A stretch of DNA of 64,000 nucleotides from Micromonospora chaiyaphumensis (lineage in GTDB: Bacteria; Actinomycetota; Actinomycetes; Mycobacteriales; Micromonosporaceae): the NCBI RefSeq assembly GCF_900091435.1, contig NZ_FMCS01000001.1, positions 186,001 through 250,000 of the forward strand, read 5' to 3'. Below the pieces are notes generated by a model. The model was not told where the DNA came from, ran no database searches, and saw only the letters and a list, made by a program, of their open reading frames with translations. Positions 25,506 through 36,568 of this stretch are shown here, piece by piece (the stretch's first letter is position 1; each line of letters begins with the position of its first letter). The translations under genes were made by a program, and so were the position numbers.

Positions 25506-25706
25506 ATGTGCCAGCACCTACCCACCTGCCCCTCCGCCGAGGCGACCGATCGCGAAGCCGCACGCGTCATCGCCTGCTTCCCTGAGCAGGGCTGGAGCCT
25601 GCTCTGCAACGGTGTCATCGTCTTCGAGGACACCGGTGAGCTGCTCCCCGACGGCAGCACCATCGCCCCGCACCGCGGCCCCGCCCGGCACGCCCTCGTC
25701 GCCTGA
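25506..25706 (+). CDS. DUF5999 family small protein
   Basis: The 66-residue protein starts MCQHLPTCPSAEATDREAAR and ends in the conserved stretch PEQGWSLLCNGVIVFEDTGE and LLPDG. This is the pattern of the actinobacterial DUF5999 family, which has no known function. Three Cys and a His near the N-terminus (Cys-Gln-His...Cys-Pro) could bind metal. An earlier ATG at 25473 exists, but GGAGAA stands 5 bases before 25506, so that start is chosen. It is divergent from pabB; an inverted repeat lies in front of it. Confidence 0.85.
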   Translation: MCQHLPTCPSAEATDREAARVIACFPEQGWSLLCNGVIVFEDTGELLPDGSTIAPHRGPARHALVA

Positions 25707-25760
25707 ACGATCACGCTCCGTCATGGCGCGTACGCGTCGGCCCCACCGGCCGACGCGCCG

Positions 25761-25790
25761 GCCGGGGCGGCGGCACTGCACCGCCCCGGC
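25761..25790. terminator. Hairpin terminator between convergent genes
   Basis: A perfect 10-bp stem, GCCGGGGCGG and CCGCCCCGGC, with a 10-base loop lies between the DUF5999 gene and gcvP. There is no U-run. Confidence 0.65.
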
Positions 25791-25800
25791 GCGCTGCGCC

Positions 25801-28623
<2,823 letters not shown>

Positions 28624-28699
28624 GCGCTGCGCTCCTTGCGGGGGCGAGGTCGACGGGTCGGCCTCCCCCTGAGTCGCGCTGACGCGCTCCACAGCGCCT

Positions 28700-28795
28700 G
28701 CCCACGTGGTCCTTTTGCCTGAGAGGTTCCGGGGAGAATCTGCCCCTTCGGCGCCGTCCGGGTGGTTCCCGGGCGGTCTCTCCCACGTGGGTGGT
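28700..28795 (-). promoter_or_regulatory. Glycine riboswitch (single aptamer) upstream of gcvP
   Basis: Read on the minus strand, the leader contains GGGAGAGACCGC (from 28784), CGCCGAAGGGGCAGATTC, then CCTCTCAGGCAAAAGGACCA (to about 28705). These are the hallmark blocks of the gcvT-type glycine riboswitch, in the right order. Only one aptamer is seen, not the tandem pair. CACGTGGG and CCCACGTGG at the two edges can close the P1 stem. About 75 bases separate it from the gcvP start. Confidence 0.93.
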
Positions 28796-28861
28796 ACCGG
28801 CATGGTCAACGCTACCAGCGACCATGTTTCCGGCTCATGTCGTACCCCGCCGGCGGGCCGG

Positions 28862-29719
28862 TCACACGGCGGCGGGCACCGCCCCGGCGGCGACCCGGTC
28901 GGCCAGGGTGGTCAGCGTGGCGCCCAGCGGCGCGTCGAGGATGACGGTGGCGTGCCCGTCGCCGCGGGTGGGGCCCTGGTTGACGATGGCCACCGGAATG
29001 CCGAGCTTCGCCGCGCGCAGCACGAACCGGCGCCCCGACATGACGGTCAGGGAGGAGCCGAGCACCAGCAGCGCCCGGGCCCGCTCGACCAGGGCGAAAC
29101 AGTCGGCGACCCGGGGCGCGGGCACCGTCTCCCCGAAGAACACCACGTCGGGTTTGAGCATGCCGGCGCCGCAGATGCCGCAGTCGACGGTGCGGAACCG
29201 GGCCACCGCCTCGTCGGGCAGGTCCACGTCGCCGTCGGGGTTGACGTGCGCGACGTGCGCGTCGAAACCCGGGTTGGCCTCGGTGAGCCGCCGGTCCAGC
29301 TCGTCGCGGGAGGTCAGGTTCCCGCAGTCCAGGCAGGTCACCCCGTCGAGGCGGCCGTGCAGCTCGATGACGCCGGTGGCGCCGGCTTCGGTGTGCAGGC
29401 CGTCGACGTTCTGGGTGATGATCCCGCCCAGCAGGCCGGCGCGTTGCAGCCGGGCCACCGCCCGGTGCCCGTCGTTGGGGGCGGCCCGGGCGATCAGCCG
29501 CCACCCCAGGTGGCTGCGCGCCCAGTAGCGCCGCCGCGCGTCGGCGTCCCGGGTGAACGCCTGGAAGGTCATCGGGGTGTGCCGGCGGGCCGCGCCGGAG
29601 GGCCCCCGGTAGTCCGGGATGCCCGACTCGGTGGACAGGCCGGCGCCGCTGAGCACCACCACGTCCCCGGCGCCCACCAGCCGGGTCAACGCGTCGAACG
29701 TCTCGGTCACGGCGTCCAT
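28862..29719 (-). CDS. Sir2-family NAD-dependent protein deacylase
   Basis: The 285-residue cytoplasmic enzyme has the sirtuin motifs: [16 protein letters not shown] near residue 25, [12 protein letters not shown] near 108, the catalytic His in VIELHG, and a zinc site from CLDC and [13 protein letters not shown] and VLGSSLTV follow. It would remove acyl groups from lysines using NAD, for example on acetyl-CoA synthetase; the targets are unknown. It lies just upstream of the gcvP leader on the same strand. Confidence 0.92.
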   Translation of the reverse strand: MDAVTETFDALTRLVGAGDVVVLSGAGLSTESGIPDYRGPSGAARRHTPMTFQAFTRDADARRRYWARSHLGWRLIARAAPNDGHRAVARLQRAGLLGGIITQNVDGLHTEAGATGVIELHGRLDGVTCLDCGNLTSRDELDRRLTEANPGFDAHVAHVNPDGDVDLPDEAVARFRTVDCGICGAGMLKPDVVFFGETVPAPRVADCFALVERARALLVLGSSLTVMSGRRFVLRAAKLGIPVAIVNQGPTRGDGHATVILDAPLGATLTTLADRVAAGAVPAAV

Positions 29720-29802
29720 GCTGCCTCGCCCGCCCCGCCGCCGGCCAGCCCGGGCCCGCCGCTCACCCGGTGCGGGGCCGGCGGCGGGGCTAGGTTGAGG
29801 GC

Positions 29803-30456
29803 ATGCGCGTCGTCATCGCCGGAGGCCACGGGAAGATCGCGAAACTGCTGGAGCGGGAACTCGCCGGCCGCGGCGACACCGCCGTCGGGTTGATCCGCAA
29901 CCCGGACCACGCGGCCGCGCTGCGCGCCGCCGGCGCCGAACCGGTCGTCTGCGACCTGGAACACACCGACGTCGACACCGTCGCCGGGCAGCTGGCCGGC
30001 GCCGACGCGGTGGTCTTCGCCGCCGGCGCGGGCCCCGGCAGCGGCGCGGCCCGCAAGGACACCGTCGACCGGGCCGCCGCCGTGCTGCTCGCCGACGCCG
30101 CGCAACGCGCCGGGGTCCGCCGCTACCTGCTGGTCTCCTCGATGGGCGTGGACCGGCCCCCGCGGGCGGGCACCGACGAGGTGTGGGCGGCGTACCTGCG
30201 GGCGAAGAAGGCCGCCGAGGACGACCTCACCGGACGGGACCTCGACGTGACCGTGCTGCGCCCCGGCCGGCTCACCGACGACGAGCCGGTCGGCCGGATC
30301 ACCCTGGCCCCGCACGTCGACCCCGGCGCCGTCACCCGCGCCGACGTGGCCCGGGTGCTGCTCGCCCTGCTGTCCGCCCCGGACACCGCCGGGCTCACCC
30401 TGGAACTGGTCGGCGGGGAGACCCCGATCGGCGAGGCCGTCCGCGCGGTCACCTGA
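29803..30456 (+). CDS. NAD(P)-binding SDR-like protein
   Basis: The 217-residue Rossmann protein starts MRVVIAGGHGKIAKLLEREL (nucleotide-binding GxxGxI). The text YLLVSSMGVDRP and the later LDVTVLRPGRLTDD follow the atypical SDR5/NmrA-like family (NAD(P)H-binding, often without catalysis). The typical Tyr-Lys pair is replaced by AYLRAKKAAE, which still has Tyr and Lys at the right spacing. Function unknown; possibly a redox sensor or epimerase-like enzyme. Confidence 0.85.
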   Translation: MRVVIAGGHGKIAKLLERELAGRGDTAVGLIRNPDHAAALRAAGAEPVVCDLEHTDVDTVAGQLAGADAVVFAAGAGPGSGAARKDTVDRAAAVLLADAAQRAGVRRYLLVSSMGVDRPPRAGTDEVWAAYLRAKKAAEDDLTGRDLDVTVLRPGRLTDDEPVGRITLAPHVDPGAVTRADVARVLLALLSAPDTAGLTLELVGGETPIGEAVRAVT

Positions 30457-30467
30457 CCCGCGCCGGT

Positions 30468-30501
30468 CCCGGCCGGCCCGCGCAGGTGTGGGCCGGCCGG
30501 G
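30468..30501. terminator. Hairpin terminator between convergent genes
   Basis: A perfect 12-bp inverted repeat (CCCGGCCGGCCC and complement) with a 10-base loop lies between the SDR-like gene and the DivIVA-domain gene. Confidence 0.65.
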
Positions 30502-30507
30502 GGGAGC

Positions 30508-31221
30508 TCACCGCTGCTGGTGACGGGGGGCCACGGCCACCTCCCGCACCCGGCCGCCGTCCACCCGGGCGCCGCCGACGGCACCCGCGGCCTCCACGGC
30601 GATACGGTCCATCGTCCGCGCCAACTGCTCACTGCCGTCGTCGAGGTGCCGGGCCGCCGCCTGCATGTGCGAGATCATCATCTCGCCGAAGATCCGCAGC
30701 GCCTCGCGGGTCGCCACCGAGTCGTCGAAGTTCACCCCGGCGGTGCTGCGGTACTCCGTCACCGCCCGCTCCGCCTCCTGCTTCGCCTCCTCCGCCGCGG
30801 CCCGCATGTAGCTCTCGTACTGCATCCGCGCGTACTCGGCGACCCGGCGGGCGTAGTCGTGGGCCTGCGCGATGATCTGCTCGGCCTCCCGCTGCGCCGC
30901 CGACAGCAGGTTCACCTCCTTCGCCGCCGGCACCGCCGCCGCGTTGTCGGCGCTCGGGATCACCCCGTGCCGGTGCAGCTCCAGGTGGTCGTTGAGCCGC
31001 TCGTTCTCCGCCCGCAGGTTCGCCAGCTGCGTGGCCAGCAGATCCAGCTCGTCGGCCACCTGCAGCCGGAACCGGTCGACGTCGGCGTGGTCGTAGCCGC
31101 GGCGGGTGAACGCCGCCGACCCGAACTCCCACCGGCGCACCCGGTCCGCCGTGAGGCGCACCTGCACCCCGCCGCCGGTCACCTGGCCCGCCTCGTACCT
31201 GCTGATCGGGGTCGCGCTCAT
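30508..31221 (-). CDS. DivIVA-domain coiled-coil protein
   Basis: The 237-residue protein has a DivIVA-like N-terminal motif (about 38-80: FTRRGYDHADVDRFRLQVAD), followed by coiled coil (QLANLRAENERLNDHLELHR), a charged helix (AAEEAKQEAERAVTEY) and a variable tail. DivIVA proteins bind curved membranes and organise poles or septa; whether this paralogue does so is unknown, and it is not Wag31-like in length or tail. The ATG overlaps the flavohemoglobin stop (ATGA), with GGAGGTGG as ribosome site, so the two are translated together. It is the last gene of the globin operon. Confidence 0.82.
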   Translation of the reverse strand: MSATPISRYEAGQVTGGGVQVRLTADRVRRWEFGSAAFTRRGYDHADVDRFRLQVADELDLLATQLANLRAENERLNDHLELHRHGVIPSADNAAAVPAAKEVNLLSAAQREAEQIIAQAHDYARRVAEYARMQYESYMRAAAEEAKQEAERAVTEYRSTAGVNFDDSVATREALRIFGEMMISHMQAAARHLDDGSEQLARTMDRIAVEAAGAVGGARVDGGRVREVAVAPRHQQR

Positions 31222-32369
31222 GGAGCCACCTCCGTCGTCGTCCGGAACGCCGGCCCGTACCAGTGCTTGCCGAAACCCTCGTGATGCAGCTGGCCCGGCT
31301 GGTAACCGGCGTTGGTCAGCGTCGCCACCGAATGGCTCACCATCTCGTCGGAGCCGCACACGTACACGTGCCGGGACCGCCAGTCCCCGTCGGTCAGGAC
31401 CTGATCGGCCACCTGCACGAACTCACCCGGCCGCCGCGGGTCCGAACCCGCCACGTAGGTCACCCGCAGCCACGGGTACGAGGCGGCGAACTTGTCGATC
31501 GCCTCGCTGTCGTAGAACTCCAACCGGGACCGGGCCCCCACGTACAGGTCCACGCGGCGGCCCGTACCCTCCGCCGCGACCTGCTCCAGCAGGGACTTCA
31601 CCGGCGCCCAGCCGGTGCCACCGGCCAGCAGCAGCAGATCCGACGACCCGGCCTGCCACAACGTCAACTGCTCACCCACCGGCGCCGCCAGGTGCAACTG
31701 GTCGCCCACCGCGCACCCGTACACCAGCCGCGACGACACCGCGCCACCCGGCGCGGCCCGCACGTGCAGCTCCAACGTCCCGTCCGGGCGCGGCGCGTTC
31801 GCCGGCGAGTAGTACCGCCACGACCGCACCGCCGGATGCGACACCCCGATCGACTGGCCCGGGGTGAACGGCAGCAGATACTGCGGGCGCACCGTCAGCA
31901 CCGCCACGTCGAACGTGCGCCGCTCGTGGCCGAGGATCTCCGCCACGTACCACGGCGGCGACTTCGCTTCCGCCGCCTGCGCCGCGTCCACCATCACCTG
32001 CGCGACCAACCCGTACGCGGCCGCCCAGTCGGCCGCCAGCTCGTCGGTCCACGCCTCGCCGGAGAAGTGCCGCAGCGTCGCCAGCAGCGCCTCACCGACC
32101 GCCGGGTAGTGCTCGGCGCGCACCGCGAACTTGCGGTGATCCGCACCGAGATCCTGGAGGAACCCCACCAGCCGGTCCACCTGGTCCACGTGGGACACGA
32201 TGTGCCCCAACGCGTTCACCAGACGGTCCCGCTGCCCGGCCATGTTCGTGGGGAACATCTGCCGGGTCTCCGGGTGCGCCAGGAACAGCGTCGAGTAGAA
32301 GTAGAGCGGCACCTGGTCACCGTGCGCGGCGACCAGGCTCCAGCTCTGCTTGAGCCGTGCCGCGTCCAC
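31218..32369 (-). CDS. Flavohemoglobin (globin-FAD/NAD reductase)
   Basis: The 383-residue soluble protein has a globin domain (about 1-135, proximal His in GADHRKFAVRAEHYPAVGE, then LLATLRHFSG). A ferredoxin-reductase part follows: FAD site RSWRYYSPAN near 185 (RxYS motif) and NAD site LLLAGGTGWAPVKSLLEQV near 245. It ends with HVYVCGSDEMVSHSV. Such proteins oxidise nitric oxide to nitrate with oxygen. The length is close to E. coli Hmp (396). GTG start, 2 bases after the trHb stop. It shares its operon with a truncated hemoglobin and a DivIVA-domain protein. Confidence 0.9.
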   Translation of the reverse strand: MDAARLKQSWSLVAAHGDQVPLYFYSTLFLAHPETRQMFPTNMAGQRDRLVNALGHIVSHVDQVDRLVGFLQDLGADHRKFAVRAEHYPAVGEALLATLRHFSGEAWTDELAADWAAAYGLVAQVMVDAAQAAEAKSPPWYVAEILGHERRTFDVAVLTVRPQYLLPFTPGQSIGVSHPAVRSWRYYSPANAPRPDGTLELHVRAAPGGAVSSRLVYGCAVGDQLHLAAPVGEQLTLWQAGSSDLLLLAGGTGWAPVKSLLEQVAAEGTGRRVDLYVGARSRLEFYDSEAIDKFAASYPWLRVTYVAGSDPRRPGEFVQVADQVLTDGDWRSRHVYVCGSDEMVSHSVATLTNAGYQPGQLHHEGFGKHWYGPAFRTTTEVAP

Positions 32370-32371
32370 GC

Positions 32372-32761
32372 TCAGGCGTTCCCCGTCGACACGACCTGGT
32401 CCTGCACCTGACCCAGCACGACCCGCACGTCGGCGATCACCTCGGCCGGCACACCCAGCTCCGCCAGCGTCGCGGTCAGGTGCTCACCGACCTTCGCGTA
32501 GTGCGCCACCGGGATGTTCAGCGGCTGGTGCGCCTCAGCCAGCCCCCGACCCGCGTACTCGTTCGGGCCGCCCAGCACCACGGCGAGCATCAACGCCAGG
32601 TGCCGCCGCTGCTCCGGCATGTTCACGTCGGTGAAGTAGCCGGCCAGCTCCGGGTCGGCCAGCACCTTCTCGTAGAACAGCTCCACCGCGGCCTTCACGG
32701 CGGCGGCGCCGCCGATGCGCTCGTAGTGGGAGATCGGGGTCGTCTCTTCGGTCACCGTCAT
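32372..32761 (-). CDS. glbN: Truncated hemoglobin, group I (trHbN-like)
   Basis: The 129-residue 2-over-2 globin has the helix-B Tyr in ELFYEKVLADPELAGYF, the GG turn YERIGG at residue 13, and the proximal His in LAEAHQPLNI. This group I pattern fits GlbN, a nitric oxide dioxygenase in mycobacteria. GGAAGGA stands before the ATG. It is the first gene of the three-gene operon and lies 2 bases from the flavohemoglobin start, so it likely supports the same NO-detoxifying task. Confidence 0.9.
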   Translation of the reverse strand: MTVTEETTPISHYERIGGAAAVKAAVELFYEKVLADPELAGYFTDVNMPEQRRHLALMLAVVLGGPNEYAGRGLAEAHQPLNIPVAHYAKVGEHLTATLAELGVPAEVIADVRVVLGQVQDQVVSTGNA

Positions 32762-33153
32762 GGTGAGTCCTTCCGGGAGGGGGGCAACGCGACCAGCGCC
32801 GCGGAGGGGCAACCGGCAGCCCACGCGCGTCGCTTCCGGCTCCACCGAACGGCCACGCGCAAGCGGCCGTGTCGGACCATAGCGTGCCCGCCGAAACGGT
32901 TCAGCCCTGCCCTATCGGATTCCCGACATCCGTCGATCACGGACAGTCAACCGTCCCCGGGCAGCGCTCGCCGCCCGCGAGCACACCGACACGCTGCGTC
33001 GATCCCAGATCGAGGCACGGTCCCTTTCGGACAGCACCCCCGGACCCTCCACACGATCACCGTTTGCGCACGTCGCCGCCACCGCACCCGACCGGCCACC
33101 CCGGCCGGACCGGCACCCCGCACCCCACCGACCCGACGACACGCGCTGTGACC
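32762..33153. other. Gene-free leader of the globin operon
   Basis: No convincing gene is found in these 390 bases. On the minus strand CTGAAC (32904-32899), 17 bases and TATGGT (32881-32876) resemble a housekeeping promoter, giving a leader of about 110 bases before glbN. No clear NsrR- or Fur-type palindrome is seen. The far end is bounded by the terminator of the MerR gene. Confidence 0.5.
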
Positions 33154-33199
33154 CAAAAAACAGGACCGCGCCGTACCCGTTCTGGGCGTGGCGCGGCCC
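33154..33199 (-). terminator. Intrinsic terminator of the MerR gene
   Basis: On the minus strand a 10-bp GC stem (one G-U pair, 17-base loop; arms at 33190-33199 and 33163-33172) is followed by TGTTTTTT. This canonical hairpin-plus-U-tract is rare for this genome. It lies 20 bases after the merR stop and ends the long pgsA-to-merR gene run. Confidence 0.85.
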
Positions 33200-33218
33200 C
33201 GCAGAGCAGACGACCGGC

Positions 33219-33797
33219 TCAGCCGGCCCGACGACGCGCACGCCGCGCCGCCAACTCGTCACCCACCGACTCGGACTCCGCCTCCGCCGGCGCGGCGGCC
33301 GGCTCCGGCTGCCCACCCACCGGCTCCGCCGGCAGATGCGACAACGAACCCTGGATCTCCTTGAACGCGCCACCGATCGCGATGCCGAACACCCCCTGGC
33401 CGCCCTGCAACAGGTCGACGACCTCCTCCGGCGACCGGCACTCGTACACCGTCGTCCCGTCCGAGATCAACGTGATGCCCGCCAGATCCTCCACACCACG
33501 CGACCGCAACGCGTCGATGGCCTTCCGGATGTTCTGCAACGACACCCCGGCGTCCAACAACCGCTTCACGACCTTCAACACCACCAGGTCGCGGAAGGAG
33601 TACAACCGGGACGTCCCCGAACCCGAGGCGTCCCGCACGCTCGGCACCACCAGACCCGTGCGCGCCCAGTAGTCCAACTGCCGGTAGCTGATCCCCACCG
33701 CGTGACACGCGGTCACACCCCGGTAGCCCACCTCACCGTCGACGACCGGGTCGGGCTGCTGCTCCGTAGTCGGACCAGGATCTCGCGGCTCATGCAT
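33219..33797 (-). CDS. MerR-family regulator (Rv1830-like)
   Basis: The 192-residue protein has an N-terminal MerR winged helix (about 25-100: YRGVTACHAVGISYRQLDYW, ending SLQNIRKAIDALRSRG). The C-terminal part has DLAGITLISDGTTVYECRSP, a conserved non-canonical domain. In M. tuberculosis the homologue Rv1830 lies in the same place at the end of the garA-gcvH cluster. The effector is unknown, and no Cys ligands for metal are seen. It ends at a strong terminator. Confidence 0.88.
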   Translation of the reverse strand: MHEPRDPGPTTEQQPDPVVDGEVGYRGVTACHAVGISYRQLDYWARTGLVVPSVRDASGSGTSRLYSFRDLVVLKVVKRLLDAGVSLQNIRKAIDALRSRGVEDLAGITLISDGTTVYECRSPEEVVDLLQGGQGVFGIAIGGAFKEIQGSLSHLPAEPVGGQPEPAAAPAEAESESVGDELAARRARRRAG

Positions 33798-34005
33798 CCG
33801 GACTACCTCCCCGCCCGTGCGGTGCCACGCCGTCTCCCCGTGCGCGCACCCCTCGACACCGCAACCCTAGCGCCGGCACCCGGAGTTCACCGGCAGGAGA
33901 CACCGCGACACGCCGCACCCCCGGCCCGAAGATCACCGACGGCGGCCAGCCGTCACCCACCGTGACAACCGCCGCCGCGCGACACCGGCCCACCGGCCGG
34001 CCACC

Positions 34006-34470
34006 TCAACCCGCGAAGTCCTCCGGACGCACCTGCTCCAGGAACTCCCGGAACTTCTCGACCTCGTCCTCCTGCTCGTCCGGAATCACGATCCCCGCCT
34101 CGGAGAGCACCTGCTCGGCACAACGAATCGGAGCCCCGACCCGCAACGCCAACGCGATGGAATCGCTCGGCCGCGCCGACACCCGAACGCCGTCACCGAT
34201 CAACAGATCGGCGTAGAAGACGTTCTCCTTCAACTCGGTGATCTCCACCGCGTGCAACGGCGCCTTCAACGCCGCCAGCACGTCCCGCAGCAGATCATGC
34301 GTCAACGGCCGCGCCGGCTTGACCCCCTGCTGCTCGTAGGCGATCGCCGTCGCCTCGACCGCGCCGATCCAGATCGGCAGATAGCGGTCCCCCTCGACCT
34401 CCCGCAGCAGGACGATCGGCTGGTTGCTGGGCAGCTCCACCCGAACTCCGACCACGCTCAGCTCGCGCAC
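34006..34470 (-). CDS. Bifunctional nuclease family protein (DUF151)
   Basis: The 154-residue protein carries the DUF151 pattern: LPIWIGAVEATAIAYEQQGV near residue 31, RPLTHDLL near 53, and FYADLLIGD followed by SARPSDSIALALRV near 100. The name comes from a plant homologue with RNase/DNase activity; the bacterial role is not established. Rv1829 is the homologue in the conserved cluster. GTG start with GGAGG seven bases before. The gap to ftsR (216 bases) shows no further gene. Confidence 0.9.
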   Translation of the reverse strand: MRELSVVGVRVELPSNQPIVLLREVEGDRYLPIWIGAVEATAIAYEQQGVKPARPLTHDLLRDVLAALKAPLHAVEITELKENVFYADLLIGDGVRVSARPSDSIALALRVGAPIRCAEQVLSEAGIVIPDEQEDEVEKFREFLEQVRPEDFAG

Positions 34471-34686
34471 CGCCGCCTCCGTGTCGTTGTCACCTACGCC
34501 CGCACCGCGCCCTTCCCTGCACGGTACACGGACCGCGACACGGGAGTCCCATCCGCTACGTGCACCACGCCTCGCCGCAACGGGTTACCCCGGCAAGCCT
34601 ACGACACGCTTCCCGCCACAGATCTTTCCGCGCCCACCCACGGCGAAGGCCGGGCGCCCCCACGACACCCGGCCCCACACCACACC

Positions 34687-35466
34687 TCACCGGCCCAACG
34701 TCGACCGCAGCCCCACCCGCACCAACGCCGCGTGCAACTGCTGCGACAACGCCACCAACTCCCGCGCCGTCTCCGCCGCCCGCGCCCGCGCCGCCGGATC
34801 CGACTGCCGCGCCAACGGCGCCACCAACTGCGCGAACAGACCGACCTCCCGATCCGCCGCCGTCCGGTACGCCCGCAGGTGCCGCGGCTCCAACCCGTAC
34901 GCCGCCAGACCCGCCACCGCCCGCGCGATGATCAACGCATCCGCGTCGTACCAGCCCGGCGGATCCGCCACCAGCACACCCAGCCGCTCCAACTCAGCCA
35001 GCGTCGACTCGTCGACCCCGCTCCGGGAGATCAGCTCCGCCCGGCCCAGCCGCACCTCCGGCGACTCGGCGGACTCCGCCACCTCCCGGCCCGGCACCTC
35101 ACCACCAGGACCGACCGCCACCAGATTCGGCCGCTGCCGCCCCGGCCCCGCACCCGACGAATCCCACTCCGCCAACTGGTCCCGGATCACCCGCAACGGC
35201 AGGTACTGGTCCCGCTGCGCGGTCAACACGAACCGCAACCGCGCCACATCGTCCCAGCTGAACTTCCGGTACCCCGCCGGCGTCCGCTGCGGCTCCACCA
35301 GGCCCTCGGCCTCCAGGAACCGCAACTTCGAGATCGTGACGTCCGGAAACTCCACCCGCAACTGCGCCAACACCTCGCCGATACTCATCAGCGGAGCCGC
35401 CCGCGCCGCGGCGCCCGACGGGTCGTTCGCCGCACCGGGCGACGTCGAAGCCGCAGGCCCGTTCAC
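34687..35466 (-). CDS. ftsR: MerR-type cell-division regulator FtsR
   Basis: The 259-residue regulator has a MerR helix-turn-helix (about 26-95: LMSIGEVLAQLRVEFPDVTI, then SKLRFLEAEGLVEPQRTPAG). The long C-terminal effector domain includes LIIARAVAGLAAYGLEPRHL. It corresponds to Rv1828 and to C. glutamicum FtsR, which activates ftsZ. The GTG start overlaps the garA stop (GTGA), so garA and ftsR are translationally coupled, as in the conserved cluster. It lacks the Cys ligands of metal sensors. Confidence 0.88.
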   Translation of the reverse strand: MNGPAASTSPGAANDPSGAAARAAPLMSIGEVLAQLRVEFPDVTISKLRFLEAEGLVEPQRTPAGYRKFSWDDVARLRFVLTAQRDQYLPLRVIRDQLAEWDSSGAGPGRQRPNLVAVGPGGEVPGREVAESAESPEVRLGRAELISRSGVDESTLAELERLGVLVADPPGWYDADALIIARAVAGLAAYGLEPRHLRAYRTAADREVGLFAQLVAPLARQSDPAARARAAETARELVALSQQLHAALVRVGLRSTLGR

Positions 35467-35915
35467 CCCCGGCCGGCCTCCTCCTCCGGACGCGGACCGG
35501 CGATGAACACCACCCGGAACTTCCCGATCTGCACCTCGTCACCGTTGCTCAGCGTCGCCGCCTCGACCCGCTCCCGGTTCACGTACGTGCCGTTCAAACT
35601 GCCCACGTCCCGCACCGTGAACGTGCCACCGTCCCGGTGGAACTCGGCGTGCCGCCGCGACACCGTCACGTCGTCGAGGAAGATGTCACTGTCCGGGTGC
35701 CGGCCACTCGTCGTCACATCGTGGTCCAACAGGAACCGGGCGCCCGCATTCGGACCCCGGCGAACCACCAGCAACGCCATCCCGGGCGGCAACGAGCCGG
35801 ACATGCGACTCGGCACCACATCGGTGTCCGGGCCCTCCAGCACTTCGTCGAGCGAACCGAGATTGAGCGTCGAAGTGACGTCGAGTGGGGGGAACTCGTC
35901 GTCTGGGCGCGTCAT
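35463..35915 (-). CDS. garA: FHA-domain metabolic switch protein GarA
   Basis: The 150-residue protein has an N-terminal tail with Thr/Ser residues (DVTSTLNLGSL near residue 12), the region phosphorylated by PknB/PknG in relatives. The FHA domain (about 48-135) shows the phosphothreonine-binding set TTSGRHPDSDIFLDD, VTVSRRHAEF and SLNGTYVN. GarA/OdhI controls 2-oxoglutarate dehydrogenase and glutamate enzymes according to phosphorylation. ATG 35915 follows GAGGTGG; the longer in-frame start upstream is unlikely. The 217-base gap to gcvH holds its own promoter. Confidence 0.93.
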   Translation of the reverse strand: MTRPDDEFPPLDVTSTLNLGSLDEVLEGPDTDVVPSRMSGSLPPGMALLVVRRGPNAGARFLLDHDVTTSGRHPDSDIFLDDVTVSRRHAEFHRDGGTFTVRDVGSLNGTYVNRERVEAATLSNGDEVQIGKFRVVFIAGPRPEEEAGRG

Positions 35916-36132
35916 GGGGACCACCTCACGGATCTGTTTCGGTCGGCGTCGGGCAATGGCGGGTCTGGCCGCCGGGCAGAAACACACCCGGCGGCTGGCT
36001 CCCCGTGCCGGGAAGGCGCATTCCGCAACGCTCAAACTATTGGTTCTCGGTCAACTGGGCGAGCCTAGCCAGCGCCGAAAAACAGGGCAACCGGACGCGC
36101 GGACACGACGCCGCCGCCCGGAACGGACAAAC

Positions 36133-36513
36133 TCAGCTCTCGGTGAGCTCGCGGTACGCACCGGCCGACAGCAAACCCTCGACCGCCGCCGGATCATCCG
36201 GAGTGATCTCCACCAGCCACCCCGCACCGTACGGGTCCGTGTTGATCACCTCAGGGGTGTCGGCCAACGCCTCGTTGCGCGCCGCCACCGTGCCGCTCAC
36301 CGGCGCGTAGAGCTCCGACACACTCTTCGTCGACTCGATCTCACCCAGCGACTCACCCGCCGCCACCACCGCGCCCTCGTCCGGCAACTGGACGAACACG
36401 ATGTCACCCAGGGCGTCCTGCGCGAAGTGCGTGATGCCGACCCGGACGGCGCCGCCGTCCCCACCAGCCACCCACTCGTGCTCGGCGGTGTACCGCAGAT
36501 CCTCAGGAATCAC
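36133..36513 (-). CDS. gcvH: Glycine cleavage system H protein
   Basis: The 126-residue lipoyl carrier shuttles the aminomethyl group between P and T proteins. The lipoylated Lys is in GEIESTKSVSELYAPVSG near residue 62; YTAEHEWV at the start and NTDPYGAGWLVEI near the end are conserved. Gene order matches Rv1826. There is no riboswitch in front of it, unlike gcvP in this window. Confidence 0.96.
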   Translation of the reverse strand: MIPEDLRYTAEHEWVAGGDGGAVRVGITHFAQDALGDIVFVQLPDEGAVVAAGESLGEIESTKSVSELYAPVSGTVAARNEALADTPEVINTDPYGAGWLVEITPDDPAAVEGLLSAGAYRELTES

Positions 36514-36568
36514 CAGCTGCGTCCTTCGTCATCGGTGCACCGGGGGAAACCGGCGCGGCCGCGACCGG

